A stretch of DNA of 64,000 nt from Streptomyces maremycinicus (GTDB taxonomy: Bacteria > Actinomycetota > Actinomycetes > Streptomycetales > Streptomycetaceae): assembly GCF_001184025.1 (NCBI RefSeq), contig NZ_BBYG01000016.1:186001-250000 (forward strand), read 5' to 3'. The position numbers and the translations under genes are program-made. This document shows positions 25,640-37,065 of the stretch, piece by piece; positions within the stretch are counted from its first letter, which is position 1, and every line of letters starts with the position of its first letter. The notes beneath the pieces were generated by a model. The model saw nothing but the letters and a program-made list of their open reading frames with translations. It ran no database searches and was not told the origin of the DNA.

Positions 25640-27340
25640 ATGTTCCGACCCGCACGCGAACCACAGAGCAAACGCCATGTCCGCTCCTCGTACTACGTCG
25701 TCGGCGAGGGCATCCTCGCCGAGTCCCGGGACGGCGGTCCGGTGCAGCCGCTGGCCGCCTCCACCGTGGCGGACCTGCGCAAGTTCCGCTTCTCCCGGCT
25801 GGGCCCCGTGTCCCGGCCGGCCCAGCAGCTCGACCGGAACACCCGTATCGAGCTGGCCAAGGCCATGACGGACCCCGAGCGGGACCACCCCGACCAGCCG
25901 GGGGTCCCGTCGGGGTTCACCTATCTCGGCCAGTTCGTCGACCACGACCTCACCCTGGACGCCACCGCGGTGCGCCTGGAGGACGAGATCACGGTGCGTC
26001 AGCTCCTTCAGGGCCGCTCCCCGGCCCTCGACCTCGACTCCCTCTACGGCCTCGGGCCCGACCACCGCTTCGACCGACGGTTCTACGAGGACGACGGCCT
26101 CCGGCTGAAGTCCGGGACGACCCAGGGCGTCCCGGACGACCCCTCCATCGTGGGCCGGCCCCTCACCGGGTTCGACCTGCCCAGGCAGGGCTCGGGATCG
26201 CTGCGGTCCGAGCGGCGCCGGGCGCTGATACCGGACCCGCGCAACGACGAGAACCTGGTCGTCGCCCAGGTCCACGCCGCCTTCATCAGGTTCCACAACC
26301 GGGTGGTGGCCGAGCTGATCGGCAAGGGCGTGTCGAGCGCGGTCCTCTTCGAGTCGGCACGCGAGACGGTCGTCAAGCACTACCAGTGGATGCTGCGCCA
26401 CGACTTCCTGCGCAGGATCGTCGACCCCGAGATCGTCGACGACGTGTTCGACAACGGACGCCGGGTGTTCGAGCCCTCGCCGGACGAGTACGACCTGCCG
26501 ACCATGCCGATCGAGTTCTCCGTGGCCGCCTACCGGCTGGGGCACAGCATGGTCCGGGGCCGCTACCACTGGAACCGCGTCTTCGACCAGGGCCGGGGCA
26601 CGCTGGAGCTGCTGTTCCGGTTCAGCGGCACCAGCGGCACCCTGTCGCCGCCGCCCGCCGACCCGGCGGACCCCGAGTCGGGCGACTTCGAGCGCCTGCC
26701 CACCAACTGGATCGCCGACTTCCGGCGGCTGTTCGCCTTCCAGGAGGCGGTGCCGGAGCGGACCGACCTCCTCGTGCCGGAGGCGCAGTTCAACCTCGCC
26801 AAGCGGATCGACACCCTGCTGGTCGACCCGCTCGCCGACCTGCCGCTCGGCGCCTTCGGCGGACGCGGCCGGCCGAAGCCTCCGGAGGAGGAGCTGAACC
26901 TCGCGTTCCGCAACCTCACCCGGGCGTCGATGCTGCGGCTCGCCACGGGACAGCAGATGGCCGAGCACTTCATCGACCGCAAGGTGGACGTGGAACCGCT
27001 GACCTCGGCCGACCTGACGCAGGGTGGCGGCGCGCGGCTCCCCGCCGCAACCGCGGAAGCGGTCGCCAGGCACACCCCGCTGTGGTTCTACATCCTGCGT
27101 GAGGCAGAGGTGCGGGGCGACGGGAAGCTGACCGGCGTCGGCGGCCGCATCGTCGCCGAGGTGTTCCACCGGGCCATCGAGGGCAGCCGGCACTCCATCG
27201 TGCGCGACCCGTTCTGGCGTCCGTTCCTCAGCCCGGTCGAGGAGCGCAACTCCCAGGGCGTCTTCGAGATGACCGACCTGCTGCTGTACGCCTTCGAGGG
27301 ACGGGCGGACCAGCTGAACCCGCTGGGTCCGGTGACCTGA
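25640..27340 (+). CDS. Animal-type haem peroxidase
   Basis: A 566-residue member of the animal haem peroxidase superfamily (relatives: myeloperoxidase, prostaglandin synthase and bacterial peroxicins). The distal His is His102 in YLGQFVDHDLT, and the proximal His is His302 in YRLGHSMVRGRY; the catalytic Arg likely lies upstream of the latter. It should oxidise halides or organics with hydrogen peroxide. I see no signal peptide, so it is cytoplasmic or exported by an unseen route. It has its own promoter with a 5' hairpin. Confidence 0.9.
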   Translation: MFRPAREPQSKRHVRSSYYVVGEGILAESRDGGPVQPLAASTVADLRKFRFSRLGPVSRPAQQLDRNTRIELAKAMTDPERDHPDQPGVPSGFTYLGQFVDHDLTLDATAVRLEDEITVRQLLQGRSPALDLDSLYGLGPDHRFDRRFYEDDGLRLKSGTTQGVPDDPSIVGRPLTGFDLPRQGSGSLRSERRRALIPDPRNDENLVVAQVHAAFIRFHNRVVAELIGKGVSSAVLFESARETVVKHYQWMLRHDFLRRIVDPEIVDDVFDNGRRVFEPSPDEYDLPTMPIEFSVAAYRLGHSMVRGRYHWNRVFDQGRGTLELLFRFSGTSGTLSPPPADPADPESGDFERLPTNWIADFRRLFAFQEAVPERTDLLVPEAQFNLAKRIDTLLVDPLADLPLGAFGGRGRPKPPEEELNLAFRNLTRASMLRLATGQQMAEHFIDRKVDVEPLTSADLTQGGGARLPAATAEAVARHTPLWFYILREAEVRGDGKLTGVGGRIVAEVFHRAIEGSRHSIVRDPFWRPFLSPVEERNSQGVFEMTDLLLYAFEGRADQLNPLGPVT

Positions 27341-27422
27341 GCGACCGGTGCGGGCGGGCGGCACCCCACACGGTCGGCCCACCCGGCCTGCCGGTGCCGC
27401 CCCCCGCGCTTAGCGTCTGATC

Positions 27423-28130
27423 ATGCCCCGTCGCGTCGTCGCCACCGCCCTCGCCTGCGCGTCCCTCGGCCTGCTCGGCGCCGCCCCGGACACCGGGGCC
27501 ACCGTGCCGCTGCCCGCGCGGATGGCGGACACGGGCGGCGGCACCCAGCTGATCACCGCCGTGGCCCCCCGGGCCGGTACCACCTCCGGCACGCTCACCT
27601 GGTGGGACCTGCGCGGCGACCGCTGGACACCGGCCGGTTCCGCGCCGGCCCGGTTCGGCGCGAAGGGCCTGGTCGAGGGCGCCGCGCGGCGGCAGGGCAC
27701 GAGCACCACACCGACGGGCCTGTACGGCCTGCCCTACGCCTTCGGCATCCGGCCGGCACCGCCCGGGACGTCGTACGCCTACCGGCCGGTGCGCCAGGAC
27801 TCCTGGTGGTGCCAGGACAACAAGTCCCGCGCCTACAACCGGTGGACCGAGCCGCGCCCCGCGGACTGCCGCGCGGCCGAGTCCGAGCACCTGGTCACCT
27901 ATCGCACGCAGTACGCCTACGCGCTGGTCATCGGGTTCAACTACCGCACACCGGTGCGCGGCCGCGGGGCGGGGATCTTCCTGCACGTCGACGGGCGCGG
28001 GGCGACGGCCGGTTGTGTGTCGGTGCCGGCCGAGGCGATGCGGCGGGTGCTGGCGTGGGCCCGGCCGGGGAAGCGGCCGCACATCGCGATCGGCACCACG
28101 GACGGGCGGACGGCGGTCACCCGGTACTGA
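27423..28130 (+). CDS. Secreted L,D-transpeptidase-like protein (YkuD family)
   Basis: A 235-residue exported protein with a signal peptide (VVATALACASLGLLGAAP). The YkuD-type catalytic motif is IFLHVDGRGATAGCVSVP (about residues 180-197), with His and the nucleophilic Cys. Such enzymes make 3-3 crosslinks in peptidoglycan or attach proteins to it. Several stretches (TTPTGLYGLPYAFG, DSWWCQDN) match the stand-alone actinobacterial form. ATG 27423 lies 6 nt after a TAGCGT -10 box, so the mRNA is probably leaderless. Confidence 0.85.
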   Translation: MPRRVVATALACASLGLLGAAPDTGATVPLPARMADTGGGTQLITAVAPRAGTTSGTLTWWDLRGDRWTPAGSAPARFGAKGLVEGAARRQGTSTTPTGLYGLPYAFGIRPAPPGTSYAYRPVRQDSWWCQDNKSRAYNRWTEPRPADCRAAESEHLVTYRTQYAYALVIGFNYRTPVRGRGAGIFLHVDGRGATAGCVSVPAEAMRRVLAWARPGKRPHIAIGTTDGRTAVTRY

Positions 28131-28339
28131 GCCCGGGTGCCGAGTCCTCACGGTACCGCCCTGACGCCGAGCCCCGCGGACCGGACCCCGGGAGCGAACC
28201 CCGGGACCGGATCCCGGTACGGCGCCGCCCCCCGGCGATAACCGGAGGTCGCGTCCGGTGAGCGTCTGCGTCGGCCGCTGAACACTCCGCGGCCGCGGCC
28301 CGTATCTGAGGGCCAAGGGTCCGTATCCACGGAGGAACA

Positions 28340-29722
28340 GTGACCACGACGATCGCCGGCGGCCGTGCCGCCCGCCGCCAGACGATGCGCCGCATCCGCC
28401 CGCGCCGCTCCCCGGCCGTCCCGTTGCTGCTCGCCGTATGGGCGGGCGCGGCGGGTGTGCTGTGGCTGTGGTGGGCCAACACGCCGAACATCGCCGACGA
28501 CAACAGCAAGATCCTCAACGCGGGACGGATCACCGGGCTGCTCGCCGGGTACCTGATGGCGCTCGTGGTGCTCCAGATGGCCCGGGTGCCCGCGCTGGAA
28601 CGGCGGGTGGGCTCGGACCGGGTCGCGCGCTGGCACGCGATGAGCGGTCGGTACACACTCTGCCTGGTCTTCGCGCACGTGTTCCTGATCATGTGGGGGT
28701 ACGCGCTCCAGGCCGGCCGGACGCTGGGGGACATCGTCCAGCAGACGATCGACTCCATCAACGACCTGCCCGACATGGGCAAGGCGGCGATCGGCACCGG
28801 TCTGTTCCTGCTCATCGGGCTGGTGTCGATCGGTCCCGTGCGCCGCCGGATGCCGTACGACACCTGGTACCACATCCATCTGATGACGTACGCGGCCGTG
28901 TTCCTGACGTTCTGGCACCAGATCACCTCCGGCAACGACTTCGCGGTCGAGCCGACGGCGAAGACCGTCTGGTACGCGCTGTACGGCTCGGTCACCACGC
29001 TGGTCGTCTGGTACCGCGTCATCGTCCCGGTCCGGCTCAACCTGCGCCACCGGCTGCGCGTCGAGGCGGTCATCGAGGAGACGCCGGGCATCGTGTCGGT
29101 GCTGATCGGCGGCCGCAAGCTGCACCGGATGGGCGCGGAGGCCGGCCAGTTCTTCCGGTGGCGGTTCATGGCGCCGGGGATGCGGTTCAGCTCCCACCCG
29201 TACTCGCTGTCGGCGGCCCCCCGCCCGGACCTGCTGCGGATCACCGTCAAGGCGATCGGCGACCACAGCGCGGCGCTGCGCGAGCTGCGGCCCGGCACGA
29301 AGGTGTGGGCCGAGGGGCCGTACGGGGCGATGACGGCGTCCCGGCGCAGCCGCGGCAAGGTGCTGCTGGTGGCCGGCGGGGTCGGCATCACGCCGATGCG
29401 CGCGCTGTTCGAGACGCTGCCGGGCGGTGCCGGTGACATCACCCTCCTCTACCGGGCCAACAGCACGCAGGACCTGGCGCTGTGGGACGAGCTGGCGAAG
29501 ATCGCCGACGAGCGTGGGGCGCGGCTGATGTACGCCGTCAACAGCCCCGACGGGGAACGCCCCGACATCTCGGCGGAGTCCCTCCAGCGGAAGATCCCCG
29601 ACATCGACAGCCACGACGTCTTCATGTGCGGACCCAACGGCTTCGCCCAAGGGGTGTACGAGGCACTGCGCGGCGCCGGGGTCCCCGCCCGCCGCATCCA
29701 CCACGAGTCGTTCGAGATGTGA
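28340..29722 (+). CDS. Ferric-reductase-like membrane flavocytochrome
   Basis: A 460-residue protein with about six transmembrane helices in the first 240 residues (ferric reductase-like domain; candidate haem ligands are His in RWHAMSGRYT, FAHVFLIMW, YHIHLMTYA and FWHQITS). The C-terminal half is a ferredoxin-NADP reductase module with the FAD motif FSSHPYSLSAAP, NAD(P) motif VAGGVGITPMRALF and CGPNGF. It should carry electrons from cytosolic NAD(P)H across the membrane. GTG 28340 has GGAGGAA upstream. The next genes encode a flavinylated electron carrier and its ApbE, implying an extracytoplasmic flavin acceptor. Confidence 0.9.
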   Translation: MTTTIAGGRAARRQTMRRIRPRRSPAVPLLLAVWAGAAGVLWLWWANTPNIADDNSKILNAGRITGLLAGYLMALVVLQMARVPALERRVGSDRVARWHAMSGRYTLCLVFAHVFLIMWGYALQAGRTLGDIVQQTIDSINDLPDMGKAAIGTGLFLLIGLVSIGPVRRRMPYDTWYHIHLMTYAAVFLTFWHQITSGNDFAVEPTAKTVWYALYGSVTTLVVWYRVIVPVRLNLRHRLRVEAVIEETPGIVSVLIGGRKLHRMGAEAGQFFRWRFMAPGMRFSSHPYSLSAAPRPDLLRITVKAIGDHSAALRELRPGTKVWAEGPYGAMTASRRSRGKVLLVAGGVGITPMRALFETLPGGAGDITLLYRANSTQDLALWDELAKIADERGARLMYAVNSPDGERPDISAESLQRKIPDIDSHDVFMCGPNGFAQGVYEALRGAGVPARRIHHESFEM

Positions 29723-29778
29723 GCGACCCGTACCCACGGGAACCTCGCCACCAACGGGAATCAGGAGCTCAGGAAGCG

Positions 29779-30858
29779 ATGAGGAAGAGCCACCCTCTTC
29801 GGCGCGTCGTACTCGCCACCGCCGCCACCGTGTCCGGGATCGTGCTGTTGCTGTCGCTGAAGCCGTCGTCCGACCCGGGCGCCGCCCAGGCGGCGGGCGC
29901 TGCGGCGCAGGGATCGGCGCAGGGCGGGGCCGGGGCGGTCGTGTCGGGGACGATGACCGGTGACGCCGCGCAGACACAGTACGGGGCCGTGCAGGTCCGG
30001 ATCACCGTCGTCAACAACAGGATCACCAAGGCGGAGGCGGTCCAGGCGCCCAAGGGCGGCACCAGCGACCAGAAGACCGCCCTCGCCGTCCCGAAGCTCA
30101 ACGCCGACGTGGTCGCCAAGCAGAGCCCGAACATCGACACGGTGTCGGGTGCCACGTACACCAGCGAGGGCTACAAGAAGTCCCTCCAGTCGGCGATCGA
30201 CAAGGCCAACGCGAGCGCCGGGTCGGGGGCGTCCCAGGGCTCCGGCGGGGCGCAGGCGGCCGGCACCTTCACCGGGGACGCGGCGCAGACGCAGTACGGC
30301 GCGGTCCAGGTCCGGATCACGGTCGCGGGCGGGAAGATCACCAAGGCGGAGGCCGTCCAGGCCCCCAAGGGCGGCACCAGCGACCAGAAGACCGCCCTCG
30401 CCGTCCCGAAGCTCAACGCGGCGGCGGTCACGGCCGGCAGCGCCGAGATCGACACCGTCTCCAGCGCGACCTACACCAGCGAGGGCTACAAGAAGTCCCT
30501 CCAGTCGGCGCTGGACAAGGCGAAGGCTGCGGCGGGCTCGTCCTCCGGGTCCGGCGACGCGGGGGCCTCCTCGGGCGCCGCCCAGGCCAGGACCGTCACC
30601 GGCAGTGTCGCGCAGACGCAGTACGGGGCCGTCCAGGTCCGGATCACGGTCGCGGGCGGGAAGATCACCAAGGCGGAGGCCGTCCAGGCCCCCAAGGGCG
30701 GCACCAGCGACCAGAAGACCGCCCTGGCCATCCCGAAGCTCAACGCGGCGGCGGTCGCGGCCGGCAGCGCCGACATCGACACCGTCTCCAGCGCGACCTT
30801 CACCAGCGAGGGCTACAAGAAGTCCTTGCAGTCGGCGCTGGACCAGGCCGGTGGCTGA
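29779..30858 (+). CDS. Exported protein with three FMN-binding domains
   Basis: A 359-residue protein with an N-terminal signal/anchor (RRVVLATAATVSGIVLLLSL) and three FMN-binding domains at about residues 58-142, 163-247 and 272-356, joined by Ser/Gly/Ala linkers. Each ends with a flavinylation motif of the D-x3-[GS]-A-T-x-T type: DTVSGATYT (Thr128), DTVSSATYT (Thr233), DTVSSATFT (Thr342). ApbE would attach FMN to these Thr residues by a phosphoester bond. Tandem flavin domains should act as a wire or reservoir of electrons. The last 8 bp overlap the ApbE gene. Confidence 0.92.
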   Translation: MRKSHPLRRVVLATAATVSGIVLLLSLKPSSDPGAAQAAGAAAQGSAQGGAGAVVSGTMTGDAAQTQYGAVQVRITVVNNRITKAEAVQAPKGGTSDQKTALAVPKLNADVVAKQSPNIDTVSGATYTSEGYKKSLQSAIDKANASAGSGASQGSGGAQAAGTFTGDAAQTQYGAVQVRITVAGGKITKAEAVQAPKGGTSDQKTALAVPKLNAAAVTAGSAEIDTVSSATYTSEGYKKSLQSALDKAKAAAGSSSGSGDAGASSGAAQARTVTGSVAQTQYGAVQVRITVAGGKITKAEAVQAPKGGTSDQKTALAIPKLNAAAVAAGSADIDTVSSATFTSEGYKKSLQSALDQAGG

Positions 30859-31651
30859 CACGGTGGCAGAGTCGGCGGCGGCTCCCGCCGTGCTGCGTCA
30901 CGCGGAAGAGGTCATGGGGACCGTCTTCTCCTTCGACGTCCGCGGCGGGGAGCCGGGGGCGGTCCGGGCGGCGCTGGAGGAGGCGATCGCCTCGCTGCAC
31001 CGGGTGAACGACGTGTTCAGCACCTACCGCGAGGACAGCCAGGTGTCCCGGCTGGTACGCGGCGAGCTGACCGTCGAGGAGTGCGATCCGGACGTCGCCG
31101 AGGTGCTGGCGCTGGGCGCCGAGGCGGAGCGGGTGAGCGACGGCTGGTTCAGCATGCGCTACCAGGGCCGGCTCGACCCGACCGGCATCGTGAAGGGGTG
31201 GGCCGCCGAGCGCGCGGCCCGGCTGGTCGCGGCGGCGGGCGTGAGCGGGGTGAGCGTCAACGGCGGCGGGGACGTGCAGTTGCTGGGTGTCCCCGGGCCC
31301 GAACGGCCGTGGCGGGTCGGGGTGTCCGACCCGCTGCGCCCGGGTGGTCTGGCCGCGGTGGTCTCGGCCGCCGGAGCGGACGAACTGGCGGTCGCGACGT
31401 CCGGTACGGCGGAGCGGGGCGCCCATATCGTCGATCCGCGCACGGGCCGCTCGGCGGTGACCGACCTGGTCGCCGTGACGGTGGTGACCCCCCGGCTGAC
31501 CTGGGCGGACTGCTGGGCGACAGCCGCGTTCGCGATGGGCTCACGGGAGGCGCTGGCCTGGCTGGAGTCGCTTCCGGACGTGGAGGCACTCCTGATCACG
31601 GCAGGCGACGAGGTCCGCTGCACGGGAGGCCTGGCCGGCCGCCTCGGCTGA
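30851..31651 (+). CDS. apbE: FAD:protein FMN transferase (ApbE)
   Basis: A 266-residue ApbE enzyme that moves FMN from FAD onto Thr or Ser of flavoproteins. Signatures: VMGTVFSFDVRG at the start, HRVNDVFSTYREDSQVSRL, LDPTGIVKGWAAERAARL, VSVNGGGDVQLLG and ATSGTAERGAHIVDPRTG. There is no lipobox, so it may act before export or be non-anchored. The start is ambiguous: GTG 30851 overlaps the previous gene by 8 bp, and GTG 30863 is possible. Its substrate is almost certainly the upstream triple-domain protein. Confidence 0.92.
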   Translation: MADTVAESAAAPAVLRHAEEVMGTVFSFDVRGGEPGAVRAALEEAIASLHRVNDVFSTYREDSQVSRLVRGELTVEECDPDVAEVLALGAEAERVSDGWFSMRYQGRLDPTGIVKGWAAERAARLVAAAGVSGVSVNGGGDVQLLGVPGPERPWRVGVSDPLRPGGLAAVVSAAGADELAVATSGTAERGAHIVDPRTGRSAVTDLVAVTVVTPRLTWADCWATAAFAMGSREALAWLESLPDVEALLITAGDEVRCTGGLAGRLG

Positions 31652-31688
31652 GCGTGCGCCTGGCCGGCCGCCTCGGCTGAGCGTGCGC
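31631..31688. repeat. 29-bp tandem duplication spanning the apbE stop codon
   Basis: CTGGCCGGCCGCCTCGGCTG and the following 9 bp occur at 31631-31659 and again exactly at 31660-31688. The first copy contains the end and stop codon of apbE; the second recreates the same ending in the 3' region. Confidence 0.9.
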
Positions 31689-32069
31689 CCGGCCGGCCAC
31701 CGGGGCGGCTGGGCGCCGCGGAGCGGTGACGTGCTCCCGGGGGCGTGTCGCCGTGTCGGGGTGGGGCTTCGTCGCGGGGGCCCGCCGGCCCCCGCTACCC
31801 AGGGCCCCGGTCACCCGGCCCCGGTCACCAGGACCGCTCGCCTGGCCCCGCTCGCCTGGCCCCACTCACCAGGCCTCGGTCACCAGGACCGCTCGCCTGG
31901 GCCCGCTCGCCTGGGCCCGGTCACCAGGACCGCTCGCCTGGCCCCGCTCACCGGGACCGCTCACCGGGACCGGTCGCCCGGACCCGCGTGCCCGGACCCG
32001 CTCCCCCGCGGTCGGTGCGGCAGGCCCCCCGGACAACCCGAAGAACCGGAGGGCCCCCTCGGGGGACGG
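31652..32069. repeat. Intergenic minisatellite of 13-14-bp units between convergent apbE and argR
   Basis: About 31810-32002 consists of roughly 14 degenerate 13-14-bp units of the form TCRCC-NGG-NCCSSN, such as TCACCAGGACCGC and TCGCCTGGCCCCGC. All frames across it are open for long stretches because it is GC-rich and stop-poor, but none has a start or homology. The remainder of this 418-bp gap holds no gene. Confidence 0.8.
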
Positions 32070-32615
32070 TCAGTGGCCGTTCTGGGCGAGCCGCAGCAGG
32101 TGGTCCGCCAACGCTTGTCCGCCCGTCGGCTCCCTGCTGATCAGCAGCAGCGTGTCGTCGCCCGCGATCGTCCCGAGGATGTCGTGCAGCTCGGCCTGGT
32201 CGATCGCCGAGGCGAGGAACTGGGCCGCGCCCGGCGGGGTGCGCAGCACCACGAGGTTGGCGGACGCCTCCGCGGAGATGAGCAGCTCCTGCGACAGCCG
32301 CCGCATCCGCTCCTCCTTGGCCGACTCCCCGAGCGGTGCCCGGGGGGTCCGGAAACCCCCCTCGCTGGGCACCGCGTAGATGAGGTCGCCCTCGTTGTTG
32401 CGGATCTTCACCGCGTTCAGCTCGTCCAGGTCCCGCGACAGCGTCGCCTGGGTGACGCTCAGTCCGTCGTCGGACAGCAGCTTCGCCAGCTGGCTCTGCG
32501 ACCGCACCGGCTGCCGGTTGAGGATGTCCACGATCCGGCGGTGGCGCGCGGTGCGGGTCTGCGGCACGGCCGGCCCGCCCGCGCCGGGCTGCTCATGGTC
32601 CTGTGCCTGACTCAT
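32070..32615 (-). CDS. argR: Arginine repressor
   Basis: A 181-residue ArgR. The N-terminal winged helix ([40 protein letters not shown]) binds ARG boxes; the C-terminal domain binds arginine and forms the hexamer ([33 protein letters not shown]). It is the last gene of argCJBDR, starts about 30 bp after the argD stop, and should repress argC and argH when arginine is plentiful. ATG 32615 gives [13 protein letters not shown]. Confidence 0.95.
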   Translation of the reverse strand: MSQAQDHEQPGAGGPAVPQTRTARHRRIVDILNRQPVRSQSQLAKLLSDDGLSVTQATLSRDLDELNAVKIRNNEGDLIYAVPSEGGFRTPRAPLGESAKEERMRRLSQELLISAEASANLVVLRTPPGAAQFLASAIDQAELHDILGTIAGDDTLLLISREPTGGQALADHLLRLAQNGH

Positions 32616-32646
32616 CGTCGTCTCATTCTCCGACTTCTCCGGATCG

Positions 32647-33834
32647 TCACTCCCCGCTCGTCGCGGCTGCGTCGAGGATGCCGGGCAGCGCCCCGAGGAA
32701 CGCCTCCGCCTCGTCATCGCCGAGGTTCAGCGGCGGCATCAGCCGGACGACGTCGGGGGCGGGTACGTTCACCAGGAATCCGGCCTCCTGAGCCGCCTTC
32801 CGCACCTGGGGCGCGCGGGGCTCGGTGAGCACGATACCCAGGAGCAGGCCCGCTCCCCGGACATAATCGATCAACGGGTGGCCCGTACCCTCGATCCCGG
32901 TCCGCAACTTCTCGCTCTGCCGCTTGACGTTCTCCAGCAACCCGTCGTTCTCGATGGTGTCGAGAACGGCGAGTCCGGCGGCGCAGGCGACGGGGTTGCC
33001 GCCGAAGGTGGTGCCGTGGTGGCCGGGCCGGAGCAGCTCGGCGGCGCGTCCGAAGGCGATCGTCGCACCCAGTGGCAGTCCGCCGCCGAGGCCCTTGGCC
33101 AGCGTCACGACGTCCGGCAGGACGCCCTCGTGGGCCTGGTACTCGAACCAGTGCCCGGTCCGGCCGACGCCGGTCTGCACCTCGTCGAGGACCAGCAGCG
33201 CGCCGGTCGCGGCGGTGATCGCGCGGGCCGCCTTGAGATAGCCGGCCGGCGGCACCACGACACCCAGTTCGCCCTGGATCGGCTCGAGGACGACGAGCGC
33301 CGTCTCCTCGGTGACCGCGGCGGCCAGCGCCTGCGCGTCGCCGAACGGGACATGGGTGACCTCGCCGGGCAGCGGCAGGAACGGGTCCCGCTTGCCGGGC
33401 TGGCCGGTGAGCGCCAGGGCGCCCATGGTCCGGCCGTGGAAGGCGCCCTCGGTGGCGACGACGTGGGTCCGCCCGGTCAGCCGGCCGATCTTGAACGCGG
33501 CCTCGTTGGCCTCCGCGCCCGAGTTGCAGAAGAAGACCCTGCCGTCCCGGCCGAAGTGCTGGAGCAGCCGTTCGGCGAGCGTGACGGTCGGCTCGGACAG
33601 GAAGAAGTTGGAGATGTGGCCGAGGGAGCCGATCTGCCGGCTCACGGCCTCGACGACGGCCGGGTGGGCGTGGCCGAGCGCGTTGACCGCGATGCCGCCG
33701 ACGAAGTCGAGGTACTCCTTGCCGTCGGCGTCCCAGACGCGGGTTCCGGCGCCGCGGACGAGCGGCAGCAGCGGGGTGCCGTAGTTGTTCATGAGCGCGC
33801 TCTGCCACCGCGCGGTCAGTTCTTCGTTGCTCAT
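32647..33834 (-). CDS. argD: Acetylornithine aminotransferase
   Basis: A 395-residue class III PLP aminotransferase that converts N-acetylglutamate semialdehyde to N-acetylornithine. Signatures: [19 protein letters not shown], the PLP-phosphate/Asp region [15 protein letters not shown] and the Schiff-base Lys in [16 protein letters not shown]. Its ATG overlaps the argB stop by four bases (ATGA). Confidence 0.96.
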   Translation of the reverse strand: MSNEELTARWQSALMNNYGTPLLPLVRGAGTRVWDADGKEYLDFVGGIAVNALGHAHPAVVEAVSRQIGSLGHISNFFLSEPTVTLAERLLQHFGRDGRVFFCNSGAEANEAAFKIGRLTGRTHVVATEGAFHGRTMGALALTGQPGKRDPFLPLPGEVTHVPFGDAQALAAAVTEETALVVLEPIQGELGVVVPPAGYLKAARAITAATGALLVLDEVQTGVGRTGHWFEYQAHEGVLPDVVTLAKGLGGGLPLGATIAFGRAAELLRPGHHGTTFGGNPVACAAGLAVLDTIENDGLLENVKRQSEKLRTGIEGTGHPLIDYVRGAGLLLGIVLTEPRAPQVRKAAQEAGFLVNVPAPDVVRLMPPLNLGDDEAEAFLGALPGILDAAATSGE

Positions 33835-34771
33835 GACGGCTCCCCCTGTGCGCCCGGCCGCGCGGCCGGCTCTGCGTGCGGCTTCTCGTCGGGCACGACC
33901 ATCGTGCCGATGCCTTCGTCGGTGAAGATCTCCAGCAGGATCGAGTGCTGGACCCGCCCGTCGATGACGCGGGCGGTGTTCACGCCGTTGCGCACGGCGT
34001 GCAGACAGCCCTCCATCTTCGGGACCATCCCGGAGCTCAGCTCCGGCAGCAGCTTCTCCAGCTGGGAAGCGGTGAGGCGGCTGATCACCTCGTCGCTGTT
34101 CGGCCAGTCCTCGTAGAGGCCCTCGACGTCCGTGAGGACCATGAGGGTTTCGGCCCCCAGTGCCGCAGCGAGTGCCGCAGCCGCCGTATCAGCATTGACG
34201 TTGTAGACATGTCCGTCGTCCTGGGAGCGGGCGATCGACGAGACGACCGGGATGCGGCCGTCGGCGAGCAGCGCCTCGATGGCGCCGGTGTCGATCGCGG
34301 TGATCTCGCCGACCCGTCCGATGTCGACCAGTTCGCCGTCGATCTCGGGCTGGTGCTTGGTGGCGGTGATGGTGTGCGCGTCCTCGCCGGTCAACCCGAC
34401 GGCGAGCGGCCCGTGCTGGTTCAGCAGCCCGACCAGCTCGCGCTGGACCTGTCCGGCGAGCACCATCCGTACGACGTCCATGGCGTCCTCGGTGGTGACC
34501 CGCAGGCCGGCCTTGAACTCGCTGACGATGCCGTGCCGGTCGAGGGCGGCGCTGATCTGCGGGCCGCCGCCGTGCACGACGACGACATGGAGCCCGGCGT
34601 GCCGCAGGAAGACGACGTCCTGGGCGAAGGCGGCCTTCAGGTCCTCGTCGATCATGGCGTTGCCGCCGAACTTGATGACGACGGTCCTGCCGTTGTGCCG
34701 GGTCAGCCAGGGCAGCGCCTCGATGAGGATCTGGGCCTTGGGGAGCGCGGTGTGCTTCCGCGTGACGTTGC

Positions 34772-34775
<4 letters not shown>
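33831..34775 (-). CDS. argB: N-acetylglutamate kinase
   Basis: A 314-residue amino-acid kinase, second step of arginine synthesis. Signatures: [60 protein letters not shown] and the C-terminal [13 protein letters not shown] with arginine-site residues. In actinobacteria this is the feedback-inhibited step. The ATG overlaps the argJ stop (ATGA). Confidence 0.96.
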
Positions 34776-37000
<2,225 letters not shown>

Positions 37001-37030
37001 TCCATGCCCGGGCGGTGCCCGGAGCGATCT

Positions 37031-37058
37031 TTGCCCAGGCCTTGCGCGTGCGTAACCT
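37031..37058 (+). promoter_or_regulatory. Leaderless promoter of the divergent gene at 37066
   Basis: TTGCCC, 16-nt spacer, TAACCT, then 7 nt to GTG 37066. Transcription should start at or next to the start codon. Confidence 0.6.
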
Positions 37059-37065
37059 CGACCCG

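Noticed and set aside
31683-32828. Long plus-strand frame across the minisatellite and argR
   Set aside because: It arises from a stop-poor GC-rich repeat and is antisense to argR.
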